From contig NC_061510.1 in assembly GCF_022539505.1 (NCBI RefSeq), positions 393,868,249 through 393,932,248 of the forward strand: a DNA stretch of 64,000 nucleotides, written 5' to 3'. The translations under genes and the position numbers were made by a program. Of this stretch, positions 11,539 through 23,410 are shown piece by piece. The notes below the pieces were generated by a model. The model saw only the letters and a program-made list of their open reading frames with translations. It was not told the origin of the DNA and did not search any database. Origin of the DNA: Lolium rigidum. Taxonomy: Eukaryota > Streptophyta > Magnoliopsida > Poales > Poaceae. How positions within the stretch are numbered: position 1 is the stretch's first letter; each line of letters opens with the position of its first letter.

Positions 11539-12768
11539 ATTTTGCTTGAATCGCAGAGTCAGGGAAAATCTCCACTGTTTATTTTTACTCGACAACTTAA
11601 ACTTTTCTATATTTCTTCATGTAAATTTCTATATTGTACAGGGATAATGGTAGTTGGGGCTAGTTCATCTGACGGATCAGGTACTAGTTAACTGCTCTAG
11701 TGGCAATCCGCAAAAACCTACTTCAAAATCACGTCCCTGGACATGATTTCGGGATATCGGTGTAAACTTCGACGAGTGCCGCTTAAGGTCTTACCATTCT
11801 GTCGAGTCCCGAGTTATATTTATCGGGTACCTAACGCGTCCGTTAGGATTTTTCTTCGTATCTCGTTGATACGGATAAAAGTAGCAAACCGACGTCGAGA
11901 CGGCGCCACGCCTCACGGAATAGATCCGGGGTCTTACCTTCGCAAAGTTTTGCGGCATTCAGAAATTGACCGCAACTTCGGCGTTCTGAGAATATATTGT
12001 CGAGTGCTTATTCGGCTGATGGAATGGCACATTTTATCGAGTCAAGGATGACTTATATTGCGCTCCCGATGGGAGTATATGCAGAGTTATTTATAACTCG
12101 AAATATACTCTTTTGCTTTTCTATGTTTCTTCTTTTCATTCTGACTTTCTCCTTCTCTTTTTTTTTTAATTTCATCGGGCACGCGAACAGCGTTCCCGAT
12201 GGGAGTAGCCCCCGAGGCTACAACCAAGGACTTGTGCTTGGTTGTAGGCTCCACGCTATATGCCGCTATATTTTCTTTCTCTCCCGAAGTTTTATAATTT
12301 CTCGGGTGCGCGAACAGCGCTCCGAGGCTATGAACAAATATTTGTATTTGATCATAGGCTCACACCATTTCTATTTTGTCTTTCTTGATCTCTTCATTTT
12401 TCCAAAGTAGCCCCCGAGCATTTGTTCAAAAACTTATATTTGATCAAAAGCTCTCCAATACTTTTTCATGTCGCCTTTTGATGCAGCTGTTGAGTCAAAT
12501 TTTTCTTCTGCCAAGGTGACGTTATTGCTGACGATAGCCACGATTGCTAGTCAAAAATTTGCGACAAGTCTTTTCTCGCTGCCATGCGGGCCCAATTGAT
12601 CCACTATCTTGACACGTCGTGCAAGTGGAGGACACACGTCCTCCGCTTTTCTCAGCGCACGCACCGTAACTTCCCCAATGTTGAGTTACTTTTTTACCCT
12701 TGTTGCCACGTGGCTATCCTCGGTCACACATTTTCCTTATCCAACGGTTCGTCGTTTCACCGCACCCC
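11539..12768. other. Non-coding spacer between the element A polypurine tract and its antisense gene
   Basis: No supported coding frame on either strand. It includes two further polypurine-tract-like motifs (12205, 12407) and repeated phrases such as cccgatgggagta and gcgaacagcg (12060-12330). These suggest old local duplication of the tract region. The last 200 bp probably act as the promoter of the antisense gene. Confidence 0.5.
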
Positions 12769-12776
12769 TATATAAG
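12769..12776 (+). promoter_or_regulatory. TATA box of the element A antisense gene
   Basis: tatataag lies 135 bp before the ATG at 12904, with a C/T-rich leader between. This agrees with independent plus-strand transcription against the retroelement's own direction. Confidence 0.6.
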
Positions 12777-12903
12777 ATCGTCTTCTTCCTCCTTGAACAC
12801 TTCCGCTCACGCCGTCCTCCTTCTCTCATCTGCAAATTTCCTCCTGCGATCCACAACCTCTTAAGCTCCTCACCTCCAAACTGCAAACCCTGCGCCATTG
12901 TTG

Positions 12904-15618
12904 ATGCCACCGCGTCGATTGACAAGGCACAACACGCCGGAATCCTCCATGGCCGCCGCGGATCTTGGGGCGGCGGAGTGGGAAAGATCGAAGATTTCCA
13001 CTCAAGACATCAACATGCTGAAGAAGCTGGGGATCAGCAAGAAACCCAAGGCACTGTGCTTTCCCAGTGAGGAGAGCTACCCAACCCCTCCAATGGGGTA
13101 CCGGGTAAGTTTTGTCGATCACCTCATCCGCGGTCTGTCCGCCCCCATTCATCCTTTTCTTCGTGGACTGCTTTTTATCTACGATCTGCAACTCCACCAC
13201 CTCACGCCAAACTCCATTCTTCACATCTCCATTTTCATCACTCTTTGCGAGGCCTTCCTTGGCGTCCAGCCTAACTGGGCGCTATGGAAGCGCATTTTCT
13301 TCTGCCGCCGTAATGGCTCGCCCAATGTCGCCTATAATATAGGCGGCGTTGTAATTTCTGTTCGGCCCACTGTTGACTACTTCGACGTCAAGCTTCCTGA
13401 CTCAGTTCAAGGATGGCGCAAGAAGTGGTTGTACATTCAGGAGGAGAACCATGGATGTGCGGAGGACAACATCCCTCCTTTTGATGGCGCCGAAAAAATC
13501 TTTCGCCGCCGCTCCTGGGACGCGGAGGCTACCGAAGAAGAAAGGGCGTCGACAGAAACCTTGATGGCTCGTATCCACGAGTTGCAAAATACTCGCGGCC
13601 AAGAATTATCGGGTATTCAAATCACTGCATACTTTCTTAGGACTAGAGTGCAACCGCTTCAAGCTCGCAAATATCCTCTCTGGAAATATGCCGGTGACAA
13701 TGACGTAGATCGGCTGTCGGTGAATTTGGAGGTCAAGGATTTAGAAAAACTTGTCCGAAAAATTTCATCTCTCAGCAAAAGAGATGCTGTCCCTTCTTCT
13801 TGCCGTGTGACACCATTCAGCGCCGCCAATCCACTTCCCGAGGTAATCTTTGTCTATTGTCTTGTTGTTGCTTTGCTATCTTTTTGTAACTTCTTTCTTG
13901 ACATCTCTCCCTATTTTATTTTGCACAGAATCATCCAGACCTTGTCTCGCTTCCTCCTCTTCCTGAAGGTGGAGAAGTCGAAGAAAGGGCCATTGTCACT
14001 GATGACAATCAAGAAACTCCGTCTTTTGTGAATGAACTCGTAGATTCTCAAAAATCTGCGGGATCTTCCGAAGGCACTGCGTCGGCCCAATCTCCTCCTC
14101 CCGCTGTTTCTCCAAAAGGGAAAAGGAAGAGGAGTAACGTCGAAGATTCCGGCACTTCCAAAGCCGAAGAAGTTGATCCTTCACATCGAAGGCAACTTAT
14201 GATCCATATCTCGCATCCCTCGTCGGCTCGTAAGTCACCTTGATTTCCCCTTATTTACGTAGTCGAAGTTTTTTGTCTCATCTTGCTTTTTATGCTGTCA
14301 ATCTTTAATCGCAGTGATGATGAGGAAGAAGTACCAACTCGTGACGTGGCTCCTCGGACGAGCGCGTCACATACTTTACTTGTGTCGGAGACGCTAGTTG
14401 AAGGAGAAGAATCCTCGCCTCCTCAACAAAACGTCGTCACCACCACTCCTCCTTCAAGCCCCCTTGCTCCTTCACCAAAAAGGACAAGGGTTGAAACGAT
14501 CATCGAGCCTGCCCCTCAATTGGGTAGCTCTTCTCAGGCGCTCTTGGATGATGTAAGTTTTTGACTTTCCTGCTAGTATCTATATTTCCTCTGTTTACTT
14601 CTTTTTGTGCCTTCATTTTTTTCTGTTACCGATATTTTCTTTCTCTATTCTTCTTTGACAGCCCATGATCAAAGAGCTTGTTCGCATTGGGTCCCAATTC
14701 ATTGGGTACCGTGAATATGCCAGCAGGACTGAAGGTAACAATTTTTTGCTGTCATTGTTTCCGATCTTCTTGCTTCTATTTTTGTCGCAATTTTGATTGT
14801 TCTTTTCTATTTTGGCGAGAGAAACTTGCAGAGGCCAACGAGGCTTGCCGACACTCTTGCTCGAACTTGGAGCAAAGTGAAACGGCTCGCCGTGAAAGCC
14901 GAACTTGATGCTAGCCAAGCAAAAGTAGAGGCCGATGAGGCCAAAGCAAAAGCTGCTAGTGTCGAAGAACTGCAGAAGAAACTTGAAGATGCTGAAGCTG
15001 CTCTAAATGAGCACAAAGCCGCACAAGCCGCCCGTGAAAAGGGAATCCTCAAGCGCTTGAACACACAAAATCATCGCTTCCTCGGTAGCTTTGTTGATCC
15101 CTTCTATTTTTCGTAAGACTTGCTTTCTTTTGTTTTTACTTGCTGTCAATTAACATATAATTTCTATGGCAGGTCAAACAAGCCAAGATTTTGACCTTGA
15201 GAATCCCACCAATGATCCTCTGCTTGACGCACTGTCTTATCTGGAGTTTCACGGCCAGGAAATTCGCGAAGGCGTGGTGAATGCTGACGCAGGATTGTCG
15301 AAGTTGTTCCCCTACTTCTTCCCGAAGAAAGAGGAGCCTAAGACTTTCCTTGCCCTTGCCAAGGACTTCAATCCGCCGGAGGATCTTGGACTGAAGATGC
15401 GCCAGGAGAACATGAAGGTTGCTGTTGAGAACACTATTGCCTTGGTCGCTGACAGTCAACAAAGTGTTGACTGGATGAAAGTAGGCGACACCGAGCAGAT
15501 AGAACAATCAAGATGGAGGTCGTTGATCAAGGCAGCCAAGCCCAACATGAAGAAAATCCTGGCCTATCTCGGGATCAAGCCATCTTCAACTCCTAGCTCA
15601 TCAAGGCCGGAGGTCTAG
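12904..15618 (+). pseudogene. Antisense multi-exon gene of a Tat element (putative gypsy-type transposon domain), tail A
   Basis: Inferred exons are 12904-13842, 13929-14229, 14315-14552, 14662-14734, 14820-15084 and 15173-15618, all with GT...AG borders. Exon 1 (313 codons from MPPRRLTRHN) matches my memory of the plant 'putative gypsy type transposon' domain (Pfam PF04195): RVSFVDHLIRGLSAPIHPF, LHISIFITLCEAFLGVQPNW, LWKRIFF. Exon 2 is Pro/Ser-rich with a basic patch (KGKRKR), a possible nuclear signal. Exon 5 is coiled coil (VEELQKKLEDAEAALNEHKA). Exon 6 ends RPEV-stop. The exon 2-3 join seems to lack one base and exon 5 needs one frame change, so this copy is probably damaged. The function of such proteins is unknown to me; they are carried by Tat elements on the strand opposite gag-pol. 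Confidence 0.7.
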
Positions 15619-15808
15619 TTGAATGCCTTTGCTTTTTCTTTCCTTTGCTTTCTCTATTCCTTTTGATGTTGTCGCCATTTTAGCCTTGGCGACAATTACC
15701 CTGTTAGTCCGTTTGGAGAACTTCTTTTGTAATGTTCGTGTAAATTTTCTAGAAATTAATGAAATTCCGCTTGGTACTTATTATTGATCCTGGGACTTTC
15801 TTTTCCAG
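15619..15808 (+). other. Spacer between tail A and tail B of the antisense gene
   Basis: Begins after the tail A stop. It contains aattaatgaaatt, which might serve as a weak poly(A) region, and ends in a pyrimidine-rich acceptor, cttttccag, at 15801-15808. It could be a 3' UTR or an intron, depending on the transcript. Confidence 0.4.
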
Positions 15809-16797
15809 TTAATATTTGATAATTATTCGACCAACCCTTGCTCTGCCGATGCTTCACCTGCGTCTTCCTTCTCGAAGAAAATACTAGTCGATGATAATCC
15901 CCTCGAAGGTTCTTCAAGCAAACATTTGTCGGAAGATTTGCAAGAACTTCGACAACAACTTCAATCCATGAAGAAACAAACTCTGGCAATGATGGAACAA
16001 TCTCGGAAAGCGTCCGAACAAGAAAAACTTGCTCTCCAACAAGCCAAAGAGGCTATGGCTACCAAGGATGCTGCTGTATTGGAAGCAAAGGAAGCCACGA
16101 CCCGAGAAAATAGCATGCTCGAGCTAATGTTGGAAGCTAGCACAGATATGTTAGGTATGTTTTTCCAACCTCACAATGCCTCCTCTTTATTCTGCTGGGC
16201 CTTCCTTCAAATTTCTTGCCTTGTCGCTTCATAGGCTCGGTTCTTGATGTTGCTGCCGAAGATCGAAGAGTAAACGAGAGAACGAATCTTCTTGTCAATC
16301 TTTCCCTTAACCATGGCTGTTTATTCTGGGCCACTCCTGAACGAACCCAGCAAATTGTCAGGTTCCAAGATCGTGCTTGCCAAGTGCGCGAATTTCTCAA
16401 TTTTTGCACGACAACATTAACCCTTGTTTACAAGACTTTGTTTCCTCGAAATGAGGTTCCCAAAACTCTTCCTGAATTGCTGGAGATATTCAGAGATGCT
16501 CCCCGCATTCATAATTTTGTGCGAGCTCAATTGACTGCTGGAGCAAGGTTCGCCATGATTATGATAAATATTTGTCATCCAAAATTAGACCCGACGAAGA
16601 TTGTTGCTGATTGCTTGGCCAAGAAAACGCGGCGAAAAAATGATATTGACACAATCGATGAGATGGTAGCTCCTGTGGCCGAGTCGATGATAGATGAGCT
16701 TCTTCGGATGGACTCAGAATTCTTCATCAAGGGGTCCTATGCTGAACATAAAACGACCAGAGGCTTGTCCGTAGATAGTATTTTGGGCTTTAACTGA
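15809..16797 (+). pseudogene. Antisense gene tail B: second coiled-coil plus C-terminal unit
   Basis: Two exons, 15809-16154 and 16235-16797, joined by a GT...AG intron in phase. The first has a coiled coil rich in Glu, Gln and Lys (LQELRQQLQSMKKQTLAMMEQ). The second encodes about 188 residues with RFQDRACQVREFL, LFPRNEVPKTLPELLEIF and LDPTKIVADCLAKK, ending ILGFN-stop. Its order mirrors tail A (15173-15618, FFPKKEEPKTFLALAKDF), so the two look like distant duplicates. The acceptor at 15808 is in phase with the donor at 14552 but not with 14734 or 15084. Tail B may therefore be an alternative 3' end of the same gene, or the remnant of a second one. Confidence 0.55.
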
Positions 16798-17352
16798 TTT
16801 GTACCATATTGGAGGCCTTGTATCTCTATCTTTTTTGATTTCTTTTTTTATTTCCGAAGAAATTTGTTGTATATTTGCAAAGTGCTCTATATTGTTGGAG
16901 CCCCCGAGCCTTCTGGCTAGAGTTTGTACTGTTTTTTCCATCTCGAGGATTTTTCCTTCTGTTGTAATAAGACATACTTGTTTTTTCATTGATGGATTAC
17001 CAGCCCTCGAGTATCTTAGTGTCGGAGTTCTATATTTTTGTTGCGAGGTTCTTGGACCAAAGCAATACTATATTTATAATTGTTAACTTCCGATTTTTAT
17101 ATCTGGCGAGGTATTAGTGTACCAAGGCGAAATATTTCGGTAAGTCTAGTTTGTCTATATTGTTCGTATTTTGAGATTTGAAGGCGTCGAGCCCCCGAGC
17201 GTGTCGAAGAATAAGAAGTATATCTCCACTATCTTTATTATATTGTAGCACCGCGAGCCCGCCTCATTAAAAACCTTTCCGGCCCCACTCGGTGCCCCGA
17301 AAAGGAAAAGAGTGCGTCTGAAAACTCGCGGGCGTTTCAGTACATTGTATTT
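16798..17352. other. Spacer between the antisense gene and the integrase end
   Basis: No coding frame is supported. It contains two more polypurine-tract-like cores on the minus strand (16898-16908, 17189-17199) and is otherwise T-rich. It probably holds the 3' ends of both the antisense gene and the pol frame. Confidence 0.45.
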
Positions 17353-19820
17353 TTACAAAGTAGGACTATATTTCAACTCTAGGCGTAGAACCGCCCGGAG
17401 CTGTGCCACGTTCCAGGGGTTTTTCTCGGGAACCCCTGTCTTCTTGTCCTTGATCCTGTATGCTCCTCCGTCGATGACTTCCGTGACGACGTAAGGTCCC
17501 AACCATGGTGACTCGAGCTTCTCTGTACTTTGCTGGTTGAGCCGTAGGACCAAATCACCGACCTGGAAAGATCTCGGCCGCAATCGTCGACTGTGGTAGT
17601 TCTTCAGGTCTTGCTGGTATTTGGTGACTCGTGATAGTACTTCATCTCGAGCTTCGTCAAGTGCGTCGACGTCGTCTTCCAATGCTTTCCTGGAAACTTC
17701 TCCGTTGTACTCTGTGACTCTGGGGGAGTCGTGCTCTATTTCCATCGGCAGTACTACCTCTACTCCATGGACCAGGAAGAACGGGGTCTCCTGTGTTGCT
17801 GTATTTGGTGTTGTTCGGATGCTCCATAACACACTTGGTAATTCTTCTGGCCAGGTATGTCGAGCTTTTTCCAGTGGTCCTAACAAGCGTTTCTTGATGC
17901 CATTGCAGATGATACCATTGGCTTTCTCAACTTGACCATTGGTTTGAGGATGTGCAACTGACGCGAAGTGCAATTTGATGCCTACCTCTGCACAGTACAC
18001 CTTGAACTCCTTCGATGTGAAGTTGCTACCGTTGTCTGTGACGATGCTGTGAGGTACTCCAAATCGAAAAACTATGCCCTTCACGAACTTTATTGCTGAT
18101 GCTGCATCTGGTGAATTTATCGGCTTTGCTTCTATCCACTTGGTGAATTTGTCGACAGCCACCAACAGGTACTCATATCCTCCTGGCGAAGCTTTGTGCA
18201 ATTTGCCCACCATATCGAGTCCCCATTGGGCGAAGGGCCACGACAATGGTATTGGCATTAGTTCTGCCGCCGGAGAGTGCGGTTTTGCGGCAAATCTCTG
18301 GCACGCGTCGCAAGTTCGTACTATCTCTTTTGCGTCTTCTATTGCTGTCAACCAGTAGAATCCTGCCCGAAAAACCTTGGCTGCAATAGCTCGACTGCTT
18401 GCGTGGTGACCACATATTCCTTCATGTACATCCTTTAGGATTATTCTTCCTTCTTCGGGTGTGACACACCTTTGCAAGATGCCCGAAATACTTCGCTTAT
18501 ATAACTCCCCTTTGACCACTGTGAAGGCTTTGGATCGTCGAATAACCCGCCTTGCTGCAACTGGATCATCGGGTATTTCCTTCCTGAGGATATACGATAT
18601 GTACGTTTGCATCCAAGGGACTTGCACCATCATCACAAGTTCTTGGTCCTCTTCGTCCTCCACGGTTTCTTTCAGAGACGCCGAAGTTTTTTCTTCTTTT
18701 GCTTTTTTCTGCATCTTCTTCGGCTTCGTTGATCTCTCCGCTATTTCTTCCCAAAATACGCTCGGTGGTATTGCAAGGCACCTGCGACCCGATGCTTGCG
18801 AGGACGTCGGCTTCATCATTGCTCAATCTATCGATGTGATTTACCTCGCATCCATCAAACAGCTTCTCAAGCTCATTGTACACCTCCTTGTATGCTATCA
18901 TGCTATCATTGATCGCATCACATTAGTTCATAACTTGCTGAGCCACCAATTGTGAGTCGCCAAAGATTTTTAGTCGAGTTGCACCGCAAGCTTTCGCCAT
19001 CTTCATCCCGTGTATGAGGGCTTCGTATTCTGCTTCATTGTTGGATGCGTTTGGGAACGTCATCCGTAGGACATATTTTAACTTGTCGCCTTCAGGTGAT
19101 ATAAGTATCACTCCTGCGCCAGCTCCTTCTACTCTCTTGGATCCGTCGAAGTTCATGGTCCAAGTTCTCGACAAATCTGGGGTCCCGTGTTTTGCAGCTC
19201 CATCCATTCTGCGATGAAGTCTGGCAAAACTTGCGACTTGATTGCCTTTCTTTTTTCATACGTGATGTCCCGAGGGAAAAGTTCTATTCCCCAAAGGGAG
19301 ACACGCCCTGTAGCTTCTGGATTGTTCAGTATATTTGAGAGAGGTGCTTCATTGACTACTATTATCGGGTGTACCGAAAAATAGTGGCACAACTTTCTTG
19401 CTGTTGTAATCACTCCATATGCTAGTTTCTGGTATTGCGGGTACCACTGTTTGGAAGGCGATAAAACTTCACTAATGAAATATACTGGCCTTTGCACTCC
19501 ATGGAGTTTTCCTTCTTCTTCTCTTTCGACAACTAGCACCGTGCTAACCACTTGGGGTGTGGCTGCAATGTATAACAGGAGAGGTTCCTTTTCCTTCGGC
19601 GCCACCAGGACTGGTGGTGTCGAGATTTTGCGCTTCAGATCCTCGAAAGCTCTATCGGCTTCTTCGTTCCACTGGAATTTCTCCCCTTGTTTTATCAAAG
19701 TGTAGAACGGTAGTGCTTTTTCTCCCAGCCTGGCGACGAATCTACTCAAAGCTGCGACTCGCCCAGTTAATTGCTGTATTTCTTTTAACTTGGTTGGCTT
19801 CCTCATTGTTACGATGGCTT
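17353..19820 (-). pseudogene. pol: pol part 2 of element A: RNase H, second RNase H, integrase
   Basis: Running downward from 19820 come the end of the RT thumb/connection, the first RNase H (NEEADRAFEDLKRKI, VYFISEVLSPSKQWYPQYQKLAYGV) and a second RNase H of the archaeal type near 19150-18925 (MNFDGSKRVEGAGAGVIL, NNEAEYEALIHGM). The integrase follows: zinc finger H-H-C-C (HEGICGHH...CDACQRF), catalytic D (WGLDMVG), D (VTDNGSNF) and E (GQVEKANG), and a GPF-like end (SPWLGPYVV). Lesions are a frame change near 19180, TAA at 18923-18925 and a frame change near 18780. From 18819 down to 17353 the frame is open. All catalytic residues of the integrase are visible, but no intact polyprotein can be made. 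Confidence 0.9.
19816..19820. other. Target site duplication ggctt (left copy)
   Basis: Recurs at 28438-28442. The gypsy RT frame continues in register across the site if the insertion is disregarded. Confidence 0.95.
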
Positions 19821-21617
19821 TGTTGGAGATATGCCCAAGAGGCAATAATAAAATGGCTATTATAATATATCTTTGTGTTTATGATAATGTTTACATACCA
19901 TGCTATAATTGTATTAACCGAAACATTGATACATGTGTGTTATGTGAACAACAAAGAGTCCCTAGTATGCCTCTTAGCTAGCTTGTTGATTAATGGATGA
20001 TTAGTTTCATAATCATGAACATTGGATGTTATTAATAACAAGGTTATGTCATTATATGAATGATGTAATGGACACACCCAATTAAGCGTAGCATAAGATC
20101 TCGTCATTAAGTTATTTGCTATAAGCTTTCGATACATAGTTACCTAGTCCTTATGACCATGAGATCATGTAAATCACTTATACCGGAAAGGTACTTTGAT
20201 TACACCAAACGCCAATGCGTAAATGGGTGGTTATAAAGGTGGGATTAAGTATCCGGAAAGTATGAGTTGAGGCATATGGATCAACAGTGGGATTTGTCCA
20301 TCCCGATGACGGATAGATATACTCTGGGCCCTCTCGGTGGGATGTCGTCTAATGTCTTGCAAGCATATGAATAAGTTCATAAGAGACCACATACCACGGT
20401 ACAAGTAAATAGTACTTGTCAGGAGACGAGGTTGAACAAGGTATAGAGTGATACCGAAGATCAAACCTCGGACAAGTAAAATATCGCGTGACAAAGGGAA
20501 TTGGTATCGTATGTGAATGGTTCATTCGATCACTAAAGTCATCGTTGAATATGTGGGAGCCATTATGGATCTCCAGATCCCGCTATTGGTTATTGGTCGG
20601 AGTGAGTACTCAACCATATCCGCATAGTTCACGAACCGTAGGGTGACACACTTAAAGTTGGATGTTGAAATGGTAGAACTTGAATATGGAATGGAGTTCG
20701 AATATTTGTTCGGAGTCCCGGATGAGATCCCGGACATCACGAGGAGTTCCGGAATGGTCCGGAGAATAAGATTCATATATAGGAAGTCATATTCCAAGTT
20801 TGGAAATGATCCGGTGTATTTATGGCAGGTTCTAGAAGGTTCTAGAAAAGTCCGGAAGAAACGCACTATGGAAGGTGGAGTCCCGGAAGGACTCCACAAG
20901 CTTGGCCAGCCAAACCCTAAAGGAGGAGTCCCAGGTGGGCTCCACCTAGAGGTGGCCGGCCACCCCACCTCAAGGAAAGGTGGGAGTCCCACCTTGAGTG
21001 GGACTCCCTCCTTGAGTAGGTTTCCCACATATGGGAGGTTTTAGTGTTGGGGTCTTATTCGAAGACTTGGACTACAACTCTTGGGGCTTCCACCTATATA
21101 ATGAGGGGCATAGGAGAGGGGGCTGACCACTTCAAGCCTCAGCCTTGGCCGCACCCCTTAGAGGGCCGGCGCCCAACCCCCTCTCTCCCCAAACCCTAGC
21201 GGTCTCTCTCCTCCACCACATCCCGCACGCTTAAGCGAAGCTCCGCCGGATTTCTCCACCACCACCGACACCACGCCGTCGTGTCTGTCGGATTCAAGAG
21301 GAGCTACTACTTCCGCTGCCCGCTGGAACGGGGAGGTGGACGTCGTCTTCATCAACAACCGAACATGTGACCGAGTACGGAGGTGCTGCCCGTTCGTGGC
21401 GCCGGAAGCGATCGTGATCAAGATCTTCTACGCGCTTTTGCAAGCGGCAAGTGAACGTCTACCGCAGCAACAAGAGCCTCATCTTGTAGGCTTTGGAATC
21501 TCTTCAAGGGTGAGACTCGATACCCCCTCGTTGCTACCGTCTTCTAGATTGCATCTTGGCTTGGATTGCGTGTTTGCGGTAGGAATTTTTTTGTTTTCTA
21601 TGCAACGAATCCCTACA
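19821..21617 (+). repeat. 5' LTR of the copia element
   Basis: 1,797 bp, TG...CA. A TATA-like cacctatataatg lies near 21092. Proteins predicted inside it, on either strand, repeat in the other LTR and resemble nothing; they are not genes. Confidence 0.95.
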
Positions 21618-21618
21618 G

Positions 21619-21630
21619 TGGTATCAGAGC
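21619..21630 (+). other. Primer-binding site (initiator Met tRNA)
   Basis: tggtatcagagc, one base after the 5' LTR; the standard plant copia primer site. Confidence 0.93.
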
Positions 21631-22404
21631 CGTGTCTATGCATAGATGGTTGCACGAGTAGAACACAATGGTTTTGTGGGCGTTGATGCTCTTGTTGTCT
21701 TTAGTTTGAGTACTTTGCATCTTTGTGGCATAGTGGGATGAAGCGGCTCGGGCTAACTTTACATGACCGCGTTCATGAGACTTGCTCCTCGTTCGACATG
21801 CAACTTGTATTGCATAAGAGGCTTTGCGGGTGTCTGTCTCTCCTACTATAGTGAAGATTCAATTTACTCTTCTATTGACAACACTAGTATCACCGTTGTG
21901 GTTCATGTTCGTAGGTAGATTAGATCTTACTCGAAAACCCTAAACCACATAAAATATGCAAACCAAATTAGAGACGTCTAACTTGTTTTTGCAGGGTTTG
22001 GTGATGTGATATGGCCATGATGTGATGATGAATATGTATGAGATGATCATTATTGTATTGTAGCAACCGGCAGGAGCCTTATGGTTGTCTTTAATTTTCA
22101 TGTTGAGTAGTATTTCAAAGTAGTTGTAATAGTTGCTACATGAGGTGAACAACCATGAAGACGGCGCCATGGACCTTGACGCTACGCCGACGATGATGGA
22201 GATCATGCCCGTTGATGATGGAGATCATGTCCGTGCTTTGGAGATGAAGATCAAAGGCGCAAATACTAAAGGGCCATATCATATCACATATGAATTGCAT
22301 GTGATGTTAATCCTTTATGCATCTTATTTTGCTTAGATCGCGACGGTAGCATTATAAGATGATCCCTCACATTAATATCAAGATAATAAAGTGTTCTCCC
22401 CTTG

Positions 22405-22559
22405 TATGCACCGTTGCACAGTTCGTCGTTTCGAAGCATCTTGTGATGATCGGATGTGATAGACTCAACGTTCACATACAACGGGTGTAAGCCATGTTAA
22501 ACACGCGGAATACTAGGGTTTGCTTGACGAGCCTAGCATGTATAGACATGGCCTCGGGA
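22405..22559 (+). repeat. Copy 1 of an imperfect 155-bp direct repeat in the copia leader
   Basis: Begins tatgcaccgttg and ends tagacatggcctcgg. The second copy lies 850 bp downstream. Confidence 0.75.
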
Positions 22560-23254
22560 CAACGGAAACCGAAAGGTTGAACACGAGTCATATGGATGAT
22601 ATGATCAACATGTTGATGTTCACCATTGAAGCTACATCATCTCACGTGATGATCGGTTTTGGTGTAGTGGATTTGGATCGTGTACCACTTAACAACTATG
22701 AGGGATGTTGTATTAAGTGGGAGTTCATTAGTAATTAGATTAAAACATGAACTAATTATCATAAACATAGTCTGAGTAGTATTTTGAATTAATTTTGTAG
22801 TATTGGCATCCGTTTTCTACCATGCGCTAGTCTTGTTATTGAGATAGAAATACTGTTAAAATCTGACAAGAAACTTTACGGATTGGTACCGTATTGTTAA
22901 AAAAATCAAGAAATGATTAAGTCCTATTGCAAACTTTTAGTATACCTCACTTTGTTGATTCAGAGAGCTATGGTTTCAATTAGTACCTAAAGTTATCTTG
23001 TCTCCGTGAAACTTGAAGTTCAAATCTGTTTGAAAAGTAAGGAGCTGAAAATTTAGTTTTCAGAAATAATCAAGGTATGAGATATATATGATATCTAAGA
23101 CCTTATTGCAAGATGATAGAATATAATTTGGTGAGACCACATAAACTCATAAGTTTTATGGGAATGTACGAAGGTTGAAGACGCAAGGCGTCCCAATCCT
23201 CCAACTATTGGGGCACTAATAATATTCGCATATCCATGAAGTTATCATCCTTAG

Positions 23255-23410
23255 TATGCACCGTTGCTAAGACTCGTCGTTTCGAAGCATCACGTGATGA
23301 TCGGGTGTGATAAATTCTACGTGTGCATACAACGGGTGAAGCCAGATTTGCACATGCGAATACCAAGGTTAAAACTTTACGAGCCTAGCATGTACAGACA
23401 TGGTCTCGGA
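23255..23410 (+). repeat. Copy 2 of the imperfect 155-bp direct repeat
   Basis: Begins tatgcaccgttg and ends cagacatggtctcgg. Shared blocks include cgtcgtttcgaagcatc and gagcctagcatgta. Confidence 0.75.

Noticed and set aside
13105..13210. Possible intron at cgg|gtaagt in exon 1 of the antisense gene
   Set aside because: The donor is perfect, but the frame stays open across it and the encoded RVSFVDHLIRGL is part of the expected domain.
12826..13224. Minus-strand frame of 132 codons
   Set aside because: It mirrors exon 1 of the antisense gene, whose codon pattern and domain are far better supported.
20522..21686. Open frames on both strands within the copia LTR (also 27356-28479)
   Set aside because: They repeat in both LTRs, match no protein family and lie in known LTR promoter/leader sequence.
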